NCBI GenBank assembly: GCA_028554795.2
Contig: CM068838.1
Span: 92,648,974 to 92,712,973 of the forward strand
DNA length: 64,000 bases
Source: Sinohyriopsis cumingii
Taxonomy: Eukaryota > Mollusca > Bivalvia > Unionida > Unionidae
Direction: 5' to 3'
Shown: in pieces, positions 60,177 through 64,000 of the stretch
Numbering within the stretch: position 1 is the first letter of the stretch
How the letters are laid out: each line of letters starts with the position of its first letter
Made by a program: the position numbers and the translations under genes
The notes under the pieces: generated by a model
The model's input: the letters and a program-made list of their open reading frames with translations, nothing else
Database searches by the model: none
What the model was told of the DNA's origin: nothing

Positions 60177-60774
60177 TTAACTTCTTAACTTCTTCCACCA
60201 TCCTCTTATTTTGTCCATCATTCCTTTCTTCTTTTTCTTTTCTGTTTCCGGCAACCAGTCCGGGTGGCCCATGGCCCGGAACTTCTCTTGGATTTTCATC
60301 CAGTTTGTGTTCAGTTTTTCGAATTCATCCCTTTTTTTTTCTATTTTCTTCTTCTTTTCTTTCCTTTAACCACTTTTCTTTGATCTTCTTGACCTCTTCG
60401 GTCAGCACATTCCTCATTAGTTCTTCAGCTTTCTTAAGTTTTTCTAACCCCCACTTCGCGAAACACCAATCTGTCCATTCTACGATGTCTTCTAGAAAGC
60501 ACCTTGCACTCGTCACATGATCTATCGCTTCTTTTAACTTACCCACTTTGACATACGGTGGGTTAATTAAACCTCTGATTCTCTTCTCCTCATCCTGTAT
60601 CATTTCTTTTACAATATTTACGGATAAGTGGAGGCTGGTTACTTGTCTTGAGACGAAGTCTTTTGTCACTGCATACCTCCATTCCTGTTCAACCCTTTCT
60701 ACTACACTCAATCCATCTACCATCCAATACCAACTTCCCATAAGATCGTTGTATAAAGCTGAAGCTGCTGGCAT
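60177..60774 (-). pseudogene. L1 of element 2, frameshifted in an A9 run
   Basis: The frame from ATG 60,772-60,774 runs 149 codons and then stops just after an A9 run (plus-strand T9 at 60,332-60,340). The adjacent frame continues coherently for about 50 codons, with NTNWMKIQEKF and DKIRGWWKKLRS, to TAA at 60,177-60,179. Both the tail similarity to element 1 L1 and the normal 21-nt distance to the stem-loop indicate that this is the true end. The N-terminal 120 residues are Trp-rich and helical and unlike element 1. The cause could be mutation or an assembly error in the homopolymer. Confidence 0.7.
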
Positions 60775-60824
60775 CTTCTTGTTTGCTTATTCCGTAGAAT
60801 GGGTTCCAATGGCCAACACTGTTA

Positions 60825-60933
60825 GTTTTATACTCAAAGCGCGAACGTGAAGGAAAACATCCCCTAAAAACATAAAATTGATCTTACCTAGATCATGACC
60901 CAACAACGCGCGGACGTGAAGGAAAACATCCCC
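60825..60933 (-). promoter_or_regulatory. L1 promoter of element 2
   Basis: Two copies of the shared element (60,836-60,864 and 60,905-60,933). TATA box GAGTATAAAACT lies 3 nt after the GCGCTTT box. Confidence 0.7.
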
Positions 60934-61160
60934 TAATTTCTCATTTCATGTAATAAAACCCTAACTTTACTCTTCACATACGCTAAGAAACCCATAATCT
61001 ACTATTCACACAAACATACCTTAGCTCTTACAAACACAAACACACAAACACACAAACTCATACCCTCACACTATCTTAAAAAAGAGTTAGTGTTTATATA
61101 CACACTACTCTACCTACACATTGGCAAATCTATCGTTATTTCTTTTCTAGACTATTGGGT

Positions 61161-61176
61161 AGCCCTGAAAAGGGCT
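61161..61176 (-). terminator. Histone-type 3' stem-loop (SL7)
   Basis: AGCCCTTTTCAGGGCT, ACCCA and AGAAAAGAAA on the minus strand, 29 nt after the L2 stop. Confidence 0.85.
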
Positions 61177-61205
61177 GTTTTTTTTAAAACTCCAGATGCA
61201 CCTAT

Positions 61206-61514
61206 CTAATGGTTGCACCTTCCTGGCCTGGCGCCGCACACGCATCTTCTTCCCCAGTCTTCTTTCACCTTTCTTCTGGGGAGCGCAGAGGGAGGATGAT
61301 TCGCTTCAGCACCCCAATCCTCTGTTTCAGGAATATTAAACGACATCATCTCTTCTCTTTTCTTTTCCTCCTCTTCCCTCTGTCTTTTCTCCTCTTCTTC
61401 CTTCTTTATTCTTGCTTCTTCTACTATAGCCTCCGCTGATAGTTCGTTTACTATCCGCCTGGCATATTCCAGGTACATCTGGAGTTCTAACAGTTTCACT
61501 ATTCTGCTAGTCAT
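61206..61514 (-). CDS. L2 of element 2: coiled-coil protein with CxCGARPGRC tail
   Basis: The 102-aa intact counterpart of 11,674-12,051. It starts MTSRIVKLLELQ at ATG 61,512-61,514. Residues 40-58 are a Glu/Arg coiled coil. The C-terminus RRCVCGARPGRCNH is shared with element 1. Conservation of the tail against a divergent middle suggests the Cys motif is the functional part, perhaps a metal site. Not recognised as a known family. Confidence 0.75.
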   Translation of the reverse strand: MTSRIVKLLELQMYLEYARRIVNELSAEAIVEEARIKKEEEEKRQREEEEKKREEMMSFNIPETEDWGAEANHPPSALPRRKVKEDWGRRCVCGARPGRCNH

Positions 61515-61572
61515 TTTTCTGGCTGTGTTGATCAATCAACAAGGGTAGCTGGACTGCCGAACGAGTTTCAAT

Positions 61573-61610
61573 TTATACTGAAAGCGCGGACGTGAAGGAA
61601 AACATCCCCC
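61573..61610 (-). promoter_or_regulatory. L2 promoter of element 2
   Basis: AGTATAAATTG is directly downstream of the shared element (61,581-61,610). The TTGATTGATCAA palindrome lies before the ATG. Confidence 0.7.
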
Positions 61611-61954
61611 TAATAACATAAAATTCATCTTACCTAGATCATGACCAAAAAAAACAACAACGCGCGGACCTAAAAGAAACACTCGCTCACTTTTTTATGC
61701 TACCCATCACTTCAATAGACTATCCACATACGCAAAGCAATCCAATCTAACCCCAAATATACACCTCAAACAGCCCAAAAAAACAAACATCATTTTAATC
61801 TACTATCCACACCAACCTACTTTATCACTTACAAACACAATCACACAAACTCATACCCTCAAAATTTTTAAAAAAGAGTTAGTGTTTATTTTCACACTAC
61901 TCTACCTTCACACATTGGCAAATCGATCGTTATTTCTTTTCTAGAGTATTGGGT

Positions 61955-61970
61955 AGCCCTGAAAAGGGCT
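61955..61970 (-). terminator. Histone-type 3' stem-loop (SL8)
   Basis: AGCCCTTTTCAGGGCT, ACCCA and AGAAAAGAAA on the minus strand, 33 nt after the L3 stop. Confidence 0.85.
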
Positions 61971-62003
61971 GTTTTTTGTTTTTTGTTTGTTATGGCATTC
62001 TTT

Positions 62004-62130
62004 TTAGTTTCTAAGAATGCGATGTCCTCTGAGGATAGACTTTCTGGCGATAGGTCTGCTTCTTCGGAAAGAGAAGAAGAATTCTTTGGTGTCGATACGA
62101 CAATCCACAAAGCCTCTGTCAGCTTCAGGT

Positions 62131-62162
<32 letters not shown>

Positions 62163-62366
62163 TTGCTGCTGTCTCTGAAGTCTGTACTTCTCTGTCCATT
62201 CTTCTTTCTCCCTGTTCATTTCTTCTCTGAAGAGCTCTTCTATCAGGTCTTCAGTGATTTTTAACATTCTCACATTCTCTATTTCTTCTGGCTTCGGTAT
62301 CAGACTGTGTCTGACCCTATGCAAATTCACGTAGGCTTCGTTGAGCTTAGCTAGTTTGGAGCACAT
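62004..62366 (-). CDS. L3 of element 2: polyglutamine accessory protein, 120 aa
   Basis: Intact version of 12,558-12,914, starting MCSKLAKLNEAY at 62,364-62,366. It has a poly-Gln run of about 15, longer than in element 1, and then a conserved basic C-terminus. High identity to element 1, including the 3' UTR, shows the two elements are closely related in this region. Function unknown. Confidence 0.8.
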
Positions 62367-62419
62367 CTTCTTAGGAGGATGAGTCGACAATGGATGGCTA
62401 GACTGGGAACAACCTGGTT

Positions 62420-62457
62420 CTTAAAGTTAAAGCGCGGACGTGAAGGAAAACATCCCC
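62420..62457 (-). promoter_or_regulatory. L3 promoter of element 2
   Basis: Shared element (62,429-62,457) followed by CTTTAAGAACC, as in element 1. Confidence 0.6.
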
Positions 62458-62576
62458 CACACGGTTTTCGAGCCGCAACGTTCATGAGAGGGATAGTAAG
62501 AAATGAAAGAGCATCAATCCAACATTCTTATAGCTAAACAAAAGACAAAGGCATTTTTTTCTAAACACAACATTTT

Positions 62577-62582
62577 TTTATT
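62577..62582 (-). terminator. Poly(A) signal for the capsid/protease array
   Basis: AATAAA on the minus strand about 105 nt after the protease stop codon. No histone-type stem-loop is found here. Confidence 0.6.
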
Positions 62583-62686
62583 CAAAAATCACTTAACACT
62601 AAACAACAACATTTTTAACAATAATCCAACACTATAACATCAAACAATTTTTTTCAAATCACAAACATTTTTTCTTCAAATACAAT

Positions 62687-63247
62687 CTACTTTAAACAAG
62701 GCTGACAACGTTGTGAATGAAATTGTGATTTCCACTGTTGGAAATCATTAGGCCATTGATGGACACTACGTTTCCTAGCTTGAGACAAAAGATAAGCATA
62801 CTGGTCACAAAACCGTCGATGTACTTTCACATCGTTTCTAGCAGAAGAACGAGCATCAAAATGAGTCACTAAATGTTCTAAGGAATAGCCCAGGCTGCGA
62901 TGATGCAGAAAATACACACAGTACTGTCCACACACTAAGGAATCTGTGCCTTGTAATTTCACGTTATTGAATCGGGTGGTCTGAGCATTTCTTCTCATAA
63001 AGTCGATGATATCGTCTTCCAAAGGGGGCAATCCATACGAATCGAAATATTCCACACAGCCTTCTTGAGGAAAGTAGACGGCTACCCAGTGGGTTCCTGG
63101 GAGATGACTGTCATCCGTGTTGATCACGTAAGCTTGATGGTCTTTAGGTTTGCGATGAGGGAGTTCATCTTTAGCACAGACGACGGGATTCCAAGAAGCC
63201 GTATACGAACTGTGGTTCAAAAGGTAATAAAGTTCCCAGGTATCCAT
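62687..63247 (-). CDS. Adenain-like cysteine protease (maturation protease)
   Basis: Ulp1/adenain-type protease that would cleave capsid and core precursors. From ATG 63,245-63,247 the frame is 186 aa. The catalytic His is at 53 (GTHWVAVYF), the acidic residue at 69 (EYFDSYG), the oxyanion Gln at 108 and the Cys at 110 (VCGQYCVYFL), in the canonical order. An upstream in-frame GTG is less likely. The gene follows the Cys-rich gene by 23 nt and is absent from element 1. Confidence 0.93.
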   Translation of the reverse strand: MDTWELYYLLNHSSYTASWNPVVCAKDELPHRKPKDHQAYVINTDDSHLPGTHWVAVYFPQEGCVEYFDSYGLPPLEDDIIDFMRRNAQTTRFNNVKLQGTDSLVCGQYCVYFLHHRSLGYSLEHLVTHFDARSSARNDVKVHRRFCDQYAYLLSQARKRSVHQWPNDFQQWKSQFHSQRCQPCLK

Positions 63248-63270
63248 TTGTGTTTGTGTGTTTTTCTTCT

Positions 63271-63753
63271 TCACAGGTAATAATAAGTCGTCAATTCGAT
63301 CCTGACTTTTTGCTTGAAAATGTCTGACGAATAAACGGTTATTCGTTCTGTTTCCTCACTCTGATTCAGGAGAGCTTCGATACGATGGATCTCTTGAGTG
63401 GTTAATGGTGGACAAGAATGTTCACGCAAGTCTTTATACCACTGGTGCAACACGTCTTTGTTCGAGATGAGACTCCAAGCTTCGTCCAGATACTCGTCCA
63501 ATTTTTCTTCTTGACTTAACATCAGGCATTTATCGTGTTGAATTTGACTGGGATGATCGTTTTGACATCCATAGCAATTTTTCTTGATCAATTCCGTCAT
63601 TTTGTCAACCAAGTGTTTGGCAAAACAGCAGACTAAATGGGCTTCTTGTTCTGGCCATCTCGACTTCATTATGATCACTTCTTCTTCCACAGTCTCCTCA
63701 CATTTCATGTCCAAAGTTTCTCCACTAGGTAAAGAGGGATAACAGTCTTCCAT
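63271..63753 (-). CDS. Conserved Cys-rich Polinton protein, 160 aa
   Basis: Contains CYGCQNDHPSQIQHDKCLM at about residues 60-78, a Cys/His pattern I have seen in uncharacterised Polinton proteins and likely to bind metal. The N-terminus is acidic, the C-terminal half helical. ATG at 63,751-63,753 lies 5 nt after the capsid stop. Function unknown. Only its first 14 codons survive in element 1. Confidence 0.7.
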   Translation of the reverse strand: MEDCYPSLPSGETLDMKCEETVEEEVIIMKSRWPEQEAHLVCCFAKHLVDKMTELIKKNCYGCQNDHPSQIQHDKCLMLSQEEKLDEYLDEAWSLISNKDVLHQWYKDLREHSCPPLTTQEIHRIEALLNQSEETERITVYSSDIFKQKVRIELTTYYYL

Positions 63754-63758
63754 GACTT

Positions 63759-64000
63759 CTAGTAATCTAGAATGACTTCTCTCAAACTGTTGATTTCTAT
63801 CGTATTATCGAATTCTGCATACAGGATGACGTTCACTGTGTTCCCTGCTTCCAGTACACTCGCAAACTGAATTTCCACACGAATCTGGCCAGATTTTATA
63901 GGGTGGAAATGTCCCTCGTCGCTGCCTTGGTCTGGAGTGAAATCAAACGCCCACAAAGCATAGCCTTCTGGATAATCGTCGTACGAAATACCATGACTGG
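63759..64000 (-). CDS. Major capsid protein of element 2, C-terminal part (cut by window end)
   Basis: The last 80 codons, matching the element 1 capsid protein from SHGI to the end. Nearly identical except for a patch after RVEIQF. Runs off the window. Confidence 0.9.
   Translation of the reverse strand, partial: SHGISYDDYPEGYALWAFDFTPDQGSDEGHFHPIKSGQIRVEIQFASVLEAGNTVNVILYAEFDNTIEINSLREVILDY

Larger units (their letters stand above)
59798..64000. mobile_element. Polinton/Maverick element 2, left part
   Basis: Starts AGTAGTGAAGGGGGGCACCC, like element 1, and interrupts block B' within the predicted second intron of the duplicated tetraspan gene. Gene order L1, L2, L3, protease, Cys-rich protein and capsid on the minus strand matches element 1, but with protease and Cys-rich gene present. 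The window ends inside the capsid gene. Confidence 0.95.

Overview
The window reads as genomic DNA of an invertebrate metazoan, probably a mollusc. It is AT-rich, dense in microsatellites and minisatellites, carries tRNA-derived SINEs and a molluscan-type SINE tail, and has intron-split host exons. The species cannot be named from sequence alone. Most of the window is a large, diverged tandem segmental duplication. Block A (1-6.9 kb) matches A' (44.7-53.1 kb), block B (29.2-33.4 kb) matches B' (56.2-59.8 kb), and block C (36.1-38.5 kb) matches C' (42.9-44.7 kb). Host coding content is sparse: a complete four-exon tetraspan membrane-protein gene on the minus strand (29,379-40,215) and the last two exons of its duplicate (56,310-58,943).

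Two Polinton/Maverick (adintovirus-like) elements interrupt this host DNA. Element 1 is complete: 10,139-27,268 (17,130 bp), about 380-bp terminal inverted repeats (TIRs) starting AGTAGT, and a perfect 6-bp target-site duplication CTTGCC. It encodes a double-jelly-roll major capsid protein, a basic core/pVI-like protein, a penton-like minor capsid protein, a small membrane protein, a DD35E integrase with chromodomain, two or three small basic virion-type proteins, an A32/FtsK-HerA packaging ATPase, a protein-primed family B DNA polymerase, a two-knuckle zinc protein and five small accessory genes near the ends. Element 2 starts at 59,798 in the intron of the duplicated tetraspan gene and runs off the window. 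It shows the left TIR, three accessory genes, an adenain-like protease, a conserved Cys-rich protein and the end of the capsid gene.

Element 1 is a decayed copy. Polymerase, integrase and several accessory genes each carry an in-frame stop (TAA, TAG and TGA all occur), other genes are frameshifted, and protease plus Cys-rich gene are deleted. The capsid, core, penton, membrane and ATPase frames are still open.

The most unusual feature is how the accessory genes end. The terminal genes of both elements (eight of eight tested) finish 21-33 nt after the stop codon in a near-perfect metazoan histone-mRNA 3' stem-loop, GGCCCTTTTCAGGGCC or the compensated form AGCCCTTTTCAGGGCT. It is followed by ACCCA or a close variant and a purine-rich block like the U7-binding histone downstream element. 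The capsid/integrase array, the polymerase and the zinc-knuckle gene instead have AATAAA signals. The left accessory genes also share a 29-bp promoter element next to the TATA box. This suggests an S-phase-type, non-polyadenylated class of transcripts beside a polyadenylated class within one virus-like transposon.
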